Positions 20,601-31,584 of a stretch of 64,000 nucleotides of DNA are shown here, piece after piece; position 1 is the stretch's first letter; the number at the start of each line of letters is the position of its first letter. The translations under genes and the position numbers were made by a program. The notes beneath the pieces were generated by a model. The model was not told the DNA's origin. It worked only from the letters and a program-made list of their open reading frames with translations, and made no database searches. Source of the stretch: Lucinisca nassula (taxonomy: Eukaryota > Mollusca > Bivalvia > Lucinida > Lucinidae). The stretch covers positions 203,625,644 to 203,689,643 of the forward strand of contig OY757011.1 of the NCBI GenBank assembly GCA_963580285.1. Reading direction: 5' to 3'.

Positions 20601-23600
20601 CTAAGTAACGTAAGTAAGGTAAGTAACTGCTCTACCAGGAACGCTACCAATACCAAAGTAAGTTGAGTAAGCTAAGTAAACTAAGTTGGCGACCTTGTGA
20701 CTCCGAACAATGTAGACTATGGTCAGTAGGATAAGTAAACTAAGTAACCTAAGTAGAATTCTAAGTAACGTAAGTAAGGTAAGTAACTGCCATACTAGCG
20801 ATACCACCCTTACCACAGTAAGTTCAGTAAGCTTAGTAAACTGCGAAGTCTGTGCTGAAGAGGATGAGTAGGGTAAGTAGGATAAGTAACTTGAGTAGAA
20901 TTCTAAGTAACATAAGTAAGGTAAGTTACTGCTCTACCAGGAACGCTACCAATACCAAAGTAAGTTAAGTAGCTAAGTAAACTAAGTTGGCGACCTTGTG
21001 ACTCCGATAAATGTAGACTATGGTCAGTAGGATAAGTAAACTAAGTAACCTAAGTAGAATTCTAAGTAACATAAGTAAGGTAAGTTACTGCTCTACCAGG
21101 AACGCTACCAATACCAAAGTAAGTTGAGTAAGCTAAGTAAACTAAGTTGGCGACCTTGTGACTCCGAACAGTGAAGACTATGGTCAGTAGGATAAGTAAA
21201 CTAAGTAACCTAAGTAGAATTCTAAGTAACGTAAGTAAGGTAAGTAACTGTCATACTAGCGATACCACCCTTACCACAGTTAGTTAAGTAAGCTAAGTAA
21301 ACTAAGTAAACGGCGAAGTCTTTACTGAGGAGGATGAGTAGGGTAAGTAGGATAAGTAAACTAAGTAACCTGAGTAGATTTCTAAGTAACTTAAGTAAGG
21401 TAAGTTACTGCTCTACCAGGAACGCTACCAATACCAAAGTAAGTTGAGTAGCTAAGTAAACTAAGTTGGCACCTTGTCACCCCGAAAATGATGAGTAGGG
21501 TAAGTAGGATAAGTAAACTAAGTAACCTAAGTAGAATTCTAAGTAACGTAAGTAAGGTAAGTAACTGTCATACGAGCTATACCATCCTGACCACGGTAAG
21601 TTAAGTAAACTCAGTAAGCAGCAAAGTCTGTCCCAACGAGGATGAGTAGGGTAAGTAGGATAAGAAAACTAAGTAACCTAAGTAGAATTCTAAGTAGGGT
21701 AAGTAACTACTCCACTAGCCAGTCTACCCATACAAAAGTAACTTAAGTAAACTAAGTAAGCAGCGAAGTCTGTACCGAAGAGAATGAGTAGGGTTATTAG
21801 GATAAGTAAACTAAGTAACCTGAGTAGAATTCTAAGTAACATAAGTAAGGTAAGTAACTACTCCACTAGCCACTCTAACCCGGACAAGAGTAATTTAAGT
21901 AAGGTCAGTAAATTAAGTAAGTGGCAAAGTCTGTCCTAACGAGGATCAGTAGGGTAAGTAGGATAAGTAATCTAAGTAAACTAAGTAGAATTGTAAGTAA
22001 CATAAGAATGGTATGTAACTACTCCATTTGCCACTCTTCCCATACCAGAGTAAGTTAAGTAAGCTAAGTAAACTAAGTAAGCGACGAAGTCTGTCCAATA
22101 GAGGATGAGTAGGGTAATTAGGATAAGTAAACTAAGTAACCTGAGTAGAATTCTAAGTAACATAAGTAAGGTAAGTAACTACTCCACTAGCCAATCTACC
22201 CGGGCAAGAGAAAGTTAAGTAAACTAAGTAAATTAAGTAAATGGCAAAGTCTGTCCTAACAAGGATCAGTAGGGTAAGTAGGATAAGTAAGCTAAGTAAC
22301 CTAAGTAGAATTGTATGTAACATAAGTATGGTATGTAACTACTCCATTTGCCACTCTACCCATACCAGAGTAAGTTAAGTAAGCTATGTAAACTAAGTAA
22401 GCGGCGAAGTCTGTCCAATAGAGGATGAGTAGGGTAAGTAGGTTAAGTAAACTAAGTAACCTAAGTAGAATTCTAAGTAACGTAAGTAAGGTAAGTAACA
22501 ACTCCACTAGCCACTCTACCCGGACCAGAGTAATTAATGTAAGCTAAGTAAACTAAGTAAGCGACAAAGTCTGTCCCAACAAGGATCAGTATGGTAAGTA
22601 GGTTAAGTAAGCTAAGCAACCTAAGTAGAATTGTAAGTAACATAAGTATGGTAAGTAACTACTCCATTCGCCACTCTACCCATACCAGGGTAAGTTAAGT
22701 AAGCTAAGTAAACTTATTAAGCGGCAAAGTCTTTATGAAGAGGATGAGTAGGGTAAGTAGGATAAGTGAACTAAGTAACCTAAGTAGAATTCTAAGTAAA
22801 GTAAGTAAGGTAAGTAACTGTCCAACTACCTATACCACCCTTACCACAGTAAGTTAAGTAAGCTAAGTAAACTTAGTAAGCGGCAAAGTCTGTCCCAACG
22901 AGGATCAGTAGGGTAAGTAGGATAAGTAAATTAAGTAATCTAAGTAGAATTATAAGTAAGGTAAGTAACTACTCCATTAGCCACTCTACCCATACCAGAG
23001 TAAGTTAAGTAAGCTAAGTAAGCAGCGAAGTCTGTACCGAAGAGGATGAGTAGGGTTAGTAGGATAAGTAAATTAAGTAACCTGAGTAGAATTCTAAGTA
23101 ACATAAGTAAGGTAAGTAACTACTCCACTAGCTACTCTACCCAGACCAGAGTAAGTTATGTAAGCTAAGTAAACTAAGTAAGCGGCCAAGTCTGTCCCAA
23201 CGAGAATCAGTAGGGTAAGTAGGATAAGTAAACTAAGTAACCTGAGTTTGTTTGTTTGTATTGGAGTTTAACGGCCCAGTCAACACTATTTAGGTCATTT
23301 TTGAGCCGGTCAGTTTACCTATCAACACTTTCCTGGGCAAGCTTATACGTAAGTGGTTAACCAGTAGAGTGCACATTCTTTCGCCAGGAACTGACAACTG
23401 CCCTTCTTGAATCAGCGGAAGGGAGAGAAAGACCGTAGAAAAGATTTCATGATCAATCTCCACGAAAGAATGTTGCCGACCCCGGCGGGAGTCGAACCCG
23501 CGACCTCCTTATCACCAGTCAGACGCGCATCCGACTGAGCCACCGAGGCCGGCCAGTAACCTAAGTAGAGTTCTAAGTAACATAAGTAAGGTAAGTAACT

Positions 23601-24285
23601 ACTCCACTAGCCACTCTACCAAGAACAGAGTAAGTTAAGTAAGCTAAGTAAACTAAGTAAGTGGCCAAGTCTGTCCCAACGAGGATCAGTAGGGTAAGTA
23701 GGATAAGTAAACTAAGTAACCTAAGTAGAATTCTAAGTTACATAAGTAACTACTTCATTAGCCACTCTACCCATACCAGAGTAAGTTAAGTAAGCTAAGT
23801 AAACTAAGTATGCAGCCAAGTCTGTACCGAAGAGGCTGAGTAGGGTAAGTAGGGTAAGTAGGTTAAGTAAACCAAGTAACCTGAGTAGAATTCTAAGTAA
23901 CATAGGTAAGGTAAGTAACTACTCCTCTAGCCACTCTACCCAGACCAGAGTAAGTTAAGTAAGCTAGGTAAACTAAGTAAGTGGCCAAGTCTGTCCCAAC
24001 GAGGACCAGTAGGGTAAGTAGGATAAGCAAACTAAGTAACCTAAGCAGAATTCTAAGTAACATATGTAACTACTCCACTAGCCACTGTACCCATACCAGA
24101 GTAAGTTAAGTAAGCTAAGTACACTTAGTAAGCGGCGAAGTCTGTACTGAAGGGGATGAGTAGGCTAAGTAGGTTAAGTAAACTAAGTAAACTGAGTAGA
24201 ATTCTAAGTAACATAAGTAAGGTAAGTTACTGCTCTACCTGCAACGCTACCAATACCAAAGTAAGCTGAGTAAGCTAAGTAATGC
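17690..24285. repeat. Hierarchical satellite built on AAGTAAnnT
   Basis: The basic word is a 9-bp unit AAGTAAnnT (variants AAGTAAGCT, AAGTAAACT, AAGTAACCT, AAGTAACAT, AAGTAAGGT). Blocks of this word alternate with two unique linkers (GCGAAGTCTGTCC-type and ACTCCACTAGCCACTCTACC-type), giving a monomer of about 155-160 bp and roughly 40 copies. Between about 19400 and 21480 a three-monomer unit of about 465 bp repeats: the marker AAGAGGATGAGTAGGGTAAG lies near 19458, 19928, 20389, 20869 and 21329. The first 300 bp (17700-17960) contain the word in inverted orientation (TTACTTATTTTACTTAG). The array has one clean interruption, a SINE at 23247-23554. Minus-strand frames read Leu-Leu-X or Tyr-Leu-X repeats only because 9 is a multiple of 3. 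Confidence 0.95.
23247..23554 (-). mobile_element. tRNA-derived SINE family B, full length, 11-bp TSD
   Basis: On the minus strand the head has an A box TGGCTCAGTCGG (23531-23542) and a B box GGTTCGACTCC (23488-23498). A body follows, then ACTGGTTAACCACTTA..GCTTGCCCAGG, and a tail GTGTTGACTGGGCCGTTAAA ending in CAAACAAACAAA. The duplicated target AGTAACCTGAG/AGTAACCTAAG lies at 23236-23246 and 23555-23565. Diverged, head-less relatives are at 35757 and 48040. It shares its core and tail with SINE family A. Confidence 0.88.
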
Positions 24286-24326
24286 AACATGCCTGCTTGG
24301 TTTTAAGGGACTGCCCGACTAGCACT

Positions 24327-24577
24327 TAAGGGGAATGGGAACTGGCACATTTTTCTGCATTTTTGTCAATGGGAGACAACTTTCGTGACTTCCTACCATA
24401 CCTGTTCGCTTTTCTATAAGCCTTGCCCCACTGAAAAAGGGGTGTGCTCTTAAAGGAAAGAATTTGCTCCTCAGGAGCAAATTATTTCCTTTAAGAGTTG
24501 ACCCCTGTTGACATGGGAGACAAAAAGACTTTTGCAGGAGTAGCTTCCCCTAATGGTGTTCCCATTCCCTTTAAGGA
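24327..24577. mobile_element. MITE family M4
   Basis: The ends CTTAAGGGGAATGGGAAC and GTTCCCATTCCCTTTAAGG are inverted. The centre is a hairpin AAAGAATTTGCTCCT/AGGAGCAAATTATTT. Homologues are at 41975-42226 and 54845-55078, with a degenerate one near 60020-60275. Confidence 0.85.
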
Positions 24578-25324
24578 TGAATTCCTACCGAGCCCCGATG
24601 GGCTGGGGCCCGTGTTTGTTTCTTGAATTGTGGCTATTCGCATTTGTTTAATTGGAGATTATACGACCGAACAACACTTCTTAAGTCATTTGGAAGACCT
24701 TGACATACTTGTCAACACGATTTCTTAATACCCGCTTAGGTATGGATGGTCGGACATAGTTTGTGGGTACTCGCCTCTATCTATGTTTGGAGAGAAAAAA
24801 TAAAAAAAAAAATAGATTTTTATCTAAAGATTTTCATTTTTGGTAGAAAAAAATGCCTGTACATATATATAGACAGGCTTTCGTAAATATATGTTGTGAG
24901 TGTTCGTTAGGCCCGCCTCTCTCTTTGCGGCGGTTAAAACGAGTTCCGGAGCCGAAAAAGAAAAAAACTAGAGCTGTCAGTGAAACTGACTAGGGCCCCG
25001 GCAGCGCTATCAGAGGAGTAGGAAAATTTGTGGACGGACAGACGGACAGACAGACAGTCAGACGGACGGACAGAGTGATTACTATAGGGCACCCACACTT
25101 TCAGTGCGGGGCCCTAATAAAGTATGCCCCTGTGAGCCCCAATATAGCGGGTTGAAGGGGATGTTCATAAGGTGGTCTTGTTCACGTGATGACTCGCAAT
25201 CAGTCTGCGGCTGTGTGATTGATTTTTTTTGACAACACTGATAACAGTTCACAATGAAAGCATTCTATTGACTGATATTACCATATTTTTCCATTTGACA
25301 CACATCACTCTAGATAATTGAATT
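24578..25324. other. Degenerate repeats, no gene
   Basis: It contains a decayed M1-type block (24755-24930, GTGGGTACTCG and GAGTGTTCGTTAGG) and a GACGGACAGACAGAC-type simple repeat (25033-25075). The latter lies next to a short inverted pair CTAGGGCCCCGG../..GCGGGGCCCTAATA, an end structure like the Helitron-like elements below. No coding sequence. Confidence 0.45.
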
Positions 25325-25428
25325 TATATGCCGGAGAGACGCACAATCTCCCTGTTCATTGGGCGATAGGACTTGAGATGTCATTTCATCTCAAAGTCGG
25401 ATAAAAGTCCCACAATATTGTAACCAAA
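25325..25428 (+). mobile_element. SINE family A fragment joined to minisatellite DNA
   Basis: ATATGCCGGAGAGACGCAC resembles the minisatellite starting near 26280. At GTTCATT it passes directly into SINE family A (TTGGGCGATAGGACTTGAGA, GTCGGATAAAAGTCCCAC). Both parents contain GTTCATT, so the junction may be microhomology-mediated. Confidence 0.55.
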
Positions 25429-25469
25429 GTCCCCCTAATACTGCATGTTTCTTCCTTTTTCAGATACAG

Positions 25470-25945
25470 AGATTCCAATAATCACCACCCGGCCCCACTC
25501 TACTACTACCATATATCCGGGCGGGGGCGTCCGGGGCATGATACCCCCACTTTTGGCGGACTGGCCGTCTCCGGGGCAACGGCCCGGTGTCCTCGGGTGC
25601 ATGGCATGACCCCACTGCGGTAACTAGTCACAGCCCCCGTACTGGTGCTGTAGGGAACTTTTGAAAGATGATTGGCGCGTGAACACACCTCCTAGTGGAC
25701 GGTAATGGCCCGTAGGTCACACGCTCCCCTATGGCCCCGGTGCGGGGGCTTGACCCACCCACCGGCCCCTCACTAGCCGTGGGCGCCCGATCGTCGTTGC
25801 TGGGTGCATGATGTTTGGACATTGGTTTCCCCCACATGCTCCTGGCTTCAGGCGTGACTGGCGTATCGCGGTGCGTGTCGGGTGCGGATGCTTAATATGT
25901 TATTCTCGCTAAATAAAGGCATTATTATTATTATTATTATTATTA
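25470..25945 (+). mobile_element. GC-rich LINE 3' end with (ATT)n tail
   Basis: A GC-rich block ends in CTAAATAAAGGC followed by (ATT)n at 25921-25945. A polyadenylation-like AATAAA next to a short microsatellite is typical of CR1-like LINE 3' ends. No RT sequence is left. Open frames here are short and biased by GC content. Confidence 0.5.
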
Positions 25946-26049
25946 CCACAATCCTATAACTAAAAACTTACACACAGTTCCCTACTTTGGGACTGTGAGG
26001 TCAATACCCTTAGACTGGTGCGTGGGTAACATCCACTGCTGTAGTACGA

Positions 26050-26240
26050 CCCTGGTGACCCACGCCACCCTACCCACACATGTTGGCCCCATCCTCATAC
26101 TTCCGTCCTTCCATGTCCCTTGGGGCTTCGGGCGGGGGCGCCTGGAGAAATGATTACCCCACTTTGGGCGGACTGGCCGTTTCCGGGGCGACGGCCCGGA
26201 GTCCTCGGGTGCATGGGGGGGGGGGGGGGAGGGAAGGACA
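26050..26240. repeat. Second copy of the GC-rich block, ending in a G-run
   Basis: GGCGGACTGGCCGTTTCCGG and GACGGCCCGGAGTCCTCGGG repeat the block at 25545-25600 with a few changes. A run of about 14 G follows at 26216-26229. Confidence 0.7.
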
Positions 26241-26279
26241 CCAAGCTATTCATGCTTATATAGTTGTTACATGAGCACA

Positions 26280-28170
26280 TCTGTATGTTCATTATCTTTG
26301 TGTTCATTACATGTTCAGCTTAATGTTATTTTTGATGTATTTCTCTCGATGACATGAAGCGTGCACCGTTTCTCAGTGTTGGGATGCCCGGCGGGGTAGG
26401 GGCGGTCATGTCATATTCCTTTATATGCCGGGGAAACGCACCATCTCGGTGTTCATTACATGTTTTAATGTTGTTTTAAATAGTTTCTCAATTATGTGCT
26501 ATCTCTATGTTCATTATCTCCGTGTTCATTACATGTCCAGTTTAGTGTTTGATGTATTTCTCTCGTTTGTAACGGAATATGACACGAAGCGTGTACCGTC
26601 TCTCAATGTTTGGGAGGCCCGGTGCGGTAGGAACAGTCATGTCGTATTCCTTTATATGCCGGGGAAACACACCATCTCCGTGTTTATTACATGTTATTTA
26701 TTTGTTTTTGAACTGTTTCTCAACACACCATCTTCGTGTTCATTAAATGTTTTAGTGCTGTTTTGGATGTATTTCTCTCGTATGTGAAGGAATATTACAT
26801 GAAGCGTGTACCGTTTCTCAATGTTGGGATGCCCGGCAGGGTAGGGGCGGTCATGTCTTATTCCTTTATATACCGGGGAAACACACAATCTCCGTATTCA
26901 TTACATGTTTATACCCCCAGCATACGAAGTATGCTATGGGGGTATACTGTTTTCGTCCTGCCGTTCGCCCGTCCGTCCGTGCGTCCGTCTTTCCGTCTGT
27001 CCGTCCGTTAACATTTTGGTTAAAGTTTTGCGTCAAAGTTTCTAAGAGATTGTATCTTCTGAGCCCTTTGATATATTTAGTTGATACTTACACTGAAGTT
27101 ACATACTGGTCTAAAAATTTCATTGATGCATGTCCCACCCCCACTGTGACATTGAGACTTAGAAATTTTACATTTGGTTAAAGTTTTGCGTCAAAGTTTC
27201 TAAGAGATTGTATTTTCTGAACCCTTTGATAGATTTAGTTGATACTTACACTGACGTTACATACTGGTCTTAATATTTCATTGATGCATGTCCCCCCCCC
27301 CAACCCCCACCCCCCATCAACAACAGTGACCTTGATGTCAAGGTCATAGACTTAGAAATTTTACATTTGGTTCAAGTTTTATGACAAAGTTTATAGATTT
27401 CATTGATGCATACCCCACCCTGCTGCTTCAGTAACATTGATACCCACACCCCTTCAGTAACTTTGATACCCTCACGCCCTTGGTCCATTTAGAAATTTTA
27501 TGTTCGATTTAGCTTTTACAAGCACATTTATACATTCTTATAGGTTCTTGACATCTACATTCATATTACATACAAGCTCAAAAGATATATCAGAGTATGA
27601 CACTGGCCGAAGGTTTACGTGACCCACTGGTCGCTTTCTCTAGTTTAATGATGTTTTTGAACTGTTTCACAATTATAAGCTACCTCTATGTTCATTATCT
27701 CCGTGTTCATTACATGTTCAGTTTAGTGTTGTTTTTTATGTATTTCTCCCGTTTGTGAAGGGAATATGACACGAAGCGTGTACCGTTTCTCATTGATGGG
27801 ATGCCCGGCGGGGTAGGGGCGGTCATGTCATATTCCCTTTTATGCCGGGGAAACACAAATTCTTCGTGTTAATTACATGTTTTAATGTTGTTTTTGAACA
27901 ATTTCTCAATTATGTGATATCTCTATGTTCATTTTCTCCGTATTCATTACATGTTCAGTTTAGTTTTGTTTTTGATGTATTTCTCCCGTTTGTGAAGGGA
28001 ATATGACATGATGCGTGTACCGTTTCTCATTGATCGGATGCCCGGCGGGGTAGGGGCGGTCATGTCAGATTCCTTTATATACCGGGGAAACACACTATCT
28101 CCGTGTTCATTACATGTTTTAATGCTGTGTTTGAACTGTTCCTCAATTATGTGCTATCTCTATGTTAATT
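26280..28170. repeat. Minisatellite, about 215-240-bp unit, in two parts
   Basis: The marker GCCCGGCGGGGTAGGGGCGG occurs near 26388, 26613, 26830, 27803 and 28040 (with variants). It is each time followed by CCTTTATATGCCGGGGAAAC and TTCATTACATG. A Helitron-like element at 26907-27641 interrupts the array in the middle of a unit. Confidence 0.85.
26907..27641 (+). mobile_element. Helitron-like element inserted in the minisatellite
   Basis: It starts with a hairpin TATACCCCCAGCATAC..GTATGCTATGGGGGTATA and has internal repeats (TTTTGCGTCAAAGTTTCTAA twice). It ends with a small stem GACC-CACT-GGTC, ten bases later CTCTAG, then T. The flanks join to the uninterrupted unit TTACATGTTTTAATG with no target duplication. 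A hairpin just before a CTAG end and insertion without duplication are Helitron hallmarks. No Rep/helicase gene, so non-autonomous. Confidence 0.7.
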
Positions 28171-29413
28171 ATCGGTTCTATCTTGAGATTAGATGAGAGT
28201 TGTTTGGTTAAGAAACTATTTTCCATACGTTATTACCAATACAAGTTAAAATGTACAAGACTAAACATAGGGTTTATACCAGACTTAGTGAATATATTGA
28301 AGAAGTACTCATTATACATATACTTTGAACACTTTCTGAAGGAAGGTGAATTTCCATCAAAACTTCAATGGAAAAAACTATGTAAGCAAGCTGTATGGAA
28401 ACGTGAAAATGACAGCTGGCAGTTTCGTGTATCTAGTTGCACAGACTTCGATAGGTTTAATGAAATCCATTGCTCAGTCACACCCTCACCCTTATGGAGG
28501 GTTGCTCTATCTCACCCTAAATCTCTTGAGGCCTGTGCATATGTTATAAAACTGTCTACCAGGAAAGAATAAGCTCTGTGTGTTTAGTATGCTCTAGCTG
28601 TTACGATGACGACATACTTCATTGTGCATTTGAATGTCAAAACACTATAAATATTGTTCGGAGATTCGAACTCCATAATAATTTTTTCTCAATGTTAAAC
28701 ACCGACACTATTGACTTTATACTGATGCTATCAAGGGAGCAATTACTTGCATCCATGATGGGTGGAAACAGTGACTTATTGCTGACATTATGGGGCCGCT
28801 CAGAGTATGAAAGGTTCATTCGCGTTAGTGTGGAATTCCTGAGCAAACTAGACTTGTGCATCTGAGGAAGATCAGAAGACAAAACCAGGAATACGAATAG
28901 GCATCGCCCGAACGACCATATTAATGAAACGGTACATACTCACCTTGGAAATTAGAAGTCAGTGACCCGACAACGGACAAGTTGTACCCTTGAATTCTCC
29001 ATAGAGAGAATCATCGGTCATTCACTATGCGAGCATATACAATGACATATTATAGCTCACAGTTAGCTAAAACTGACTTTGTTTTTGTCACAGATAATGT
29101 TGATTTTTTTTTTGTCACAGATATTGTTGACCAGATCATATGAGCTCCCAGGTGTCTGATACGATTGATCGTTTGGACTATGCTCTCAATCTGAGGAACA
29201 CTCACAACCAGTGAGAGTTCAGGCTAAAGGACCTGGGTTTGCGGGGCTTTATGGGGTTGAATGACCAGATCATATGTAAATACATGTACATTGCCTTTGT
29301 AAAGACTATTTATTACATACAGTTCCTAAGTGTATTTAACTGACTATGTATTTTTCGTTGTATTATTGTGACTCTTCAGAAACTGGAGGAAATAAAGATT
29401 ACTACTACTACTC
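28160..29413 (+). pseudogene. LINE ORF2 C-terminal end and 3' UTR
   Basis: 28162-28572 and 28578-28865 encode the tail of a CR1-superclade ORF2: CTRLNIGFIPDLVNILKKYS, FPSKLQWKKLCKQAVWKREN, LWRVALSHPKS, then a zinc-finger-like CLVCSSCYDDDILHCAFEC. A frameshift lies near 28570. The stop at 28863 is followed by a 3' UTR ending in GAAATAAAGATT(ACT)n at 29390-29413. RT and endonuclease are absent. It could be the missing 3' part of the LINE cut at 17575, but the RT palm is in neither piece. Confidence 0.75.
28878..29027. repeat. 150-bp exact direct repeat, copy 1
   Basis: GACAAAACCAGGAATACGAA to GGTCATTCACTA is identical, as far as the eye can tell, to 30411-30560. Both copies are the same length. 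On the minus strand it includes CCAAGGTGAGTATG, a good 5' splice-site match. Identity unknown. Confidence 0.9.
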
Positions 29414-29559
29414 ATGCTAAATTTCTGTGATACAATCTCTTAATGTGTAAGTAATTATATGTATATAAGTGCATGCTGTGATATATTTTAACTTGCTGTT
29501 ATTTTACAAGTGTTTGTCGAAGTAAAAGCCCTACGGGGCTTATGTTGTGCTGTTGATAA

Positions 29560-29855
29560 TCATTACGCAAACACGCCTATACAAATACATTGCCACCTTT
29601 ATCGCCGAAAAAATGAAAATTTTAAGATGAAATATTGTGATATTTTTCTTATTTCTGCTCAAAATATAGATTGTGGGCACTCGTTAGAACCGCCTCACCA
29701 ATAACCGCCTCACCGAGGCGGTTCTAACGAATACCCACAATCTATATTTTAGAGCAGAAATAAGAAAAATAAGGTATACCCCCGGAAACCCCCATTTTAC
29801 TATATAAAAGTGGGGTTCAAGGGGGTCAAAATTATATAGGCGTGTTTTCGTGATG
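29560..29855 (-). mobile_element. Foldback MITE M1, full length, reversed
   Basis: Ends TCATTACGCAAACACGCCTA and TAGGCGTGTTTTCGTGATGA. In its palindromic centre a 14-base unit CCGCCTCACCAATA duplicates the GAACCGCCTC block, so the hairpin tip is asymmetric. Otherwise as for the family at 3007. Confidence 0.85.
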
Positions 29856-30410
29856 ATTCGACGTGAAATAAAATTTCTATGTCAATGTCTATCTTATCAG
29901 AGAAGTGTCTGAAACTGAGCTTTGTTCTGTAATTAGGGAATGACCAGGTAGCGCAAACGTGCAGTCTATTCAATTGCCTCTTGCCCGTGTTGATACAGTG
30001 AGCACGAATTCAATGGGTTTTGTTCTCAGTTATAGTGAGCATGAAATTGATTTCAGTAATGCTCAGTGAGGGAGTGTAAATTTTGAGTATTCTTGAGTAT
30101 TCTTGTTTCAAGCTCTGGGTGCTGATAATTTTTGCCCAGTCAAGCGGAGTTCTGCTGTGCAGATATTTTTGCATGCACTGATCAGCCTGTTGGTCCGGTC
30201 AGCACATGCGCGATAACAGTGTATGCATGAACTTGTTCAGAGTTCTCCTGGTCAGGGATTATTATGTAGTGTATACGTTTTATGAACTGTATTGTAGATG
30301 TTCGTTATTGTTTCTAGGCAATTTGTTGGTAGAAGTTGAGACCCGCTGCTCACTGCTCTAGGTGAGCATGCGTTGGGCGAGTCATTCGGTTATAGAGCTT
30401 AGCACATGTG
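29856..30410. other. No recognisable feature
   Basis: No coding frame of note. A short tandem TTGAGTATTC pair lies at 30082-30105. Nothing else was recognised. Confidence 0.5.
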
Positions 30411-30560
30411 GACAAAACCAGGAATACGAATAGGCATCGCCCGAACGACCATATTAATGAAACGGTACATACTCACCTTGGAAATTAGAAGTCAGTGACC
30501 CGACAACGGACAAGTTGTACCCTTGAATTCTCCATAGAGAGAATCATCGGTCATTCACTA
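30411..30560. repeat. 150-bp exact direct repeat, copy 2
   Basis: Second copy of 28878-29027, starting after CACATGTG and ending before GTGGTATC. The flanks differ from those of copy 1. Confidence 0.9.
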
Positions 30561-30631
30561 GTGGTATCATTTAAGTCCATCTGAAGTCGAAGTGCTAAAG
30601 CCGGAATTTCTTGTGTGTTGTGTGTTATAAG

Positions 30632-30742
30632 CATCTTATATGGGTGTGAGGGGTGGATGGAAAAATCCGTCCCGAGGGTCACTGTCTGGCATCACAAGGC
30701 TTGCTGAGGGATTTTTCTATCCACCCCTCACACCCATATTAT
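30632..30742. mobile_element. MITE family M6 (TGGGTGTGAGGGGTGGAT arms)
   Basis: The arms CATCTTATATGGGTGTGAGG and CCCCTCACACCCATATTAT are inverted around a TCCGTCCCGAGGGTCACTG..GGCATCAC centre. Relatives are at 37290-37370, 49563-49602, 49858-50004 and 50005-50080. Confidence 0.75.
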
Positions 30743-31584
30743 TTGTTTATATGATTTTCACGCCGCGGTTCCGGGCGTAAAACTTAGTTTTGCCTTCGCA
30801 ACAGCGCCGTGAAATAATATAAAAACAAATATTCTGTTAGTGTAAGTCGTTAGGTATTGTTGTATATAGTTATTGTTAATAATTGATGCTAGCATATGAC
30901 ATCTTCCTTGTGATTTGCCATACAATTGGTCGTAAACCTGTCGGAGAGCGCCCTTGGTCGTCTTGTCAGCATGTGGGTTTGTGGGACGCCATAACCCGAC
31001 ATGTTTCATCTATTTCGATTCGATTAATGGCCATAAAAGCAAAACCAAAAAAAAATCCTTATGTCCTTTTCAACATTCGGTTACAAAGACAAAATCAAAT
31101 ACAGTTCAATTTTAACCCTTAAAAATATTTTTGCATACAGGCAAACAGTGTGGACCCAAATAAGACTGCTCAAGCAGTCTGATCTGGTCCACACTGTTTG
31201 CAAAAATGACTTTTAAAGTAACCGGTAGACGGCAAAGCAGACGACAATTGTCGTGATTGGCATTCTTTGGGTTAATGGCTCAAAGATTTTGGAATCTTAA
31301 ATTTGTTAAAAACATGGAAAGTTCGAGCTACTGATGGCTGATCATAGGGTCGAGTCAGAAGACATGGTGGGAATGAATTATTGGACAACTTTTTAGTCTT
31401 CTACAAAGTAGGGGTATTTTGTGTATTCATTAGAATCCCCCCATCTACAATGAATTTGAATCACCCATGTTACTTGAGACATCAGTGTAAGAGGCTGTGA
31501 CATTTCCACTACGTGTAACATAGTGCATTTTTCGTATCTCCAACATGGTTAATATTCTGATGAAAAAACTGTGAGATTTGTGAG
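30743..31584. other. Mostly unassigned; small hairpin at 31146-31205
   Basis: An AACAGTGTGGACC..AGACTGCTCAAGCAGTCT..GGTCCACACTGTTT hairpin belongs to the palindromic-centre group common in copies A and B. An 83-codon minus-strand frame at 30758-31009 matches no family I know. Confidence 0.45.

Noticed and set aside
18705..22507. Leucine- and tyrosine-rich membrane proteins on the minus strand
   Set aside because: The frames stay open only because the satellite word is 9 bp long. The reading repeats LLX or YLX with the array and has no conserved start.
23470..23554. tRNA gene on the minus strand
   Set aside because: Same reason: it is the head of a 308-bp SINE bounded by an 11-bp target duplication.
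25506..25837. Pro/Gly/Arg-rich proteins in the GC-rich block
   Set aside because: Open frames are expected in GC-rich DNA; the block ends as a LINE 3' terminus and has no domain.
28878..30560. Small LTR element (TRIM) with 150-bp terminal repeats
   Set aside because: The interior is a LINE 3' UTR and a full MITE, there is no primer-binding site or TG..CA ends, and no flanking duplication was seen.
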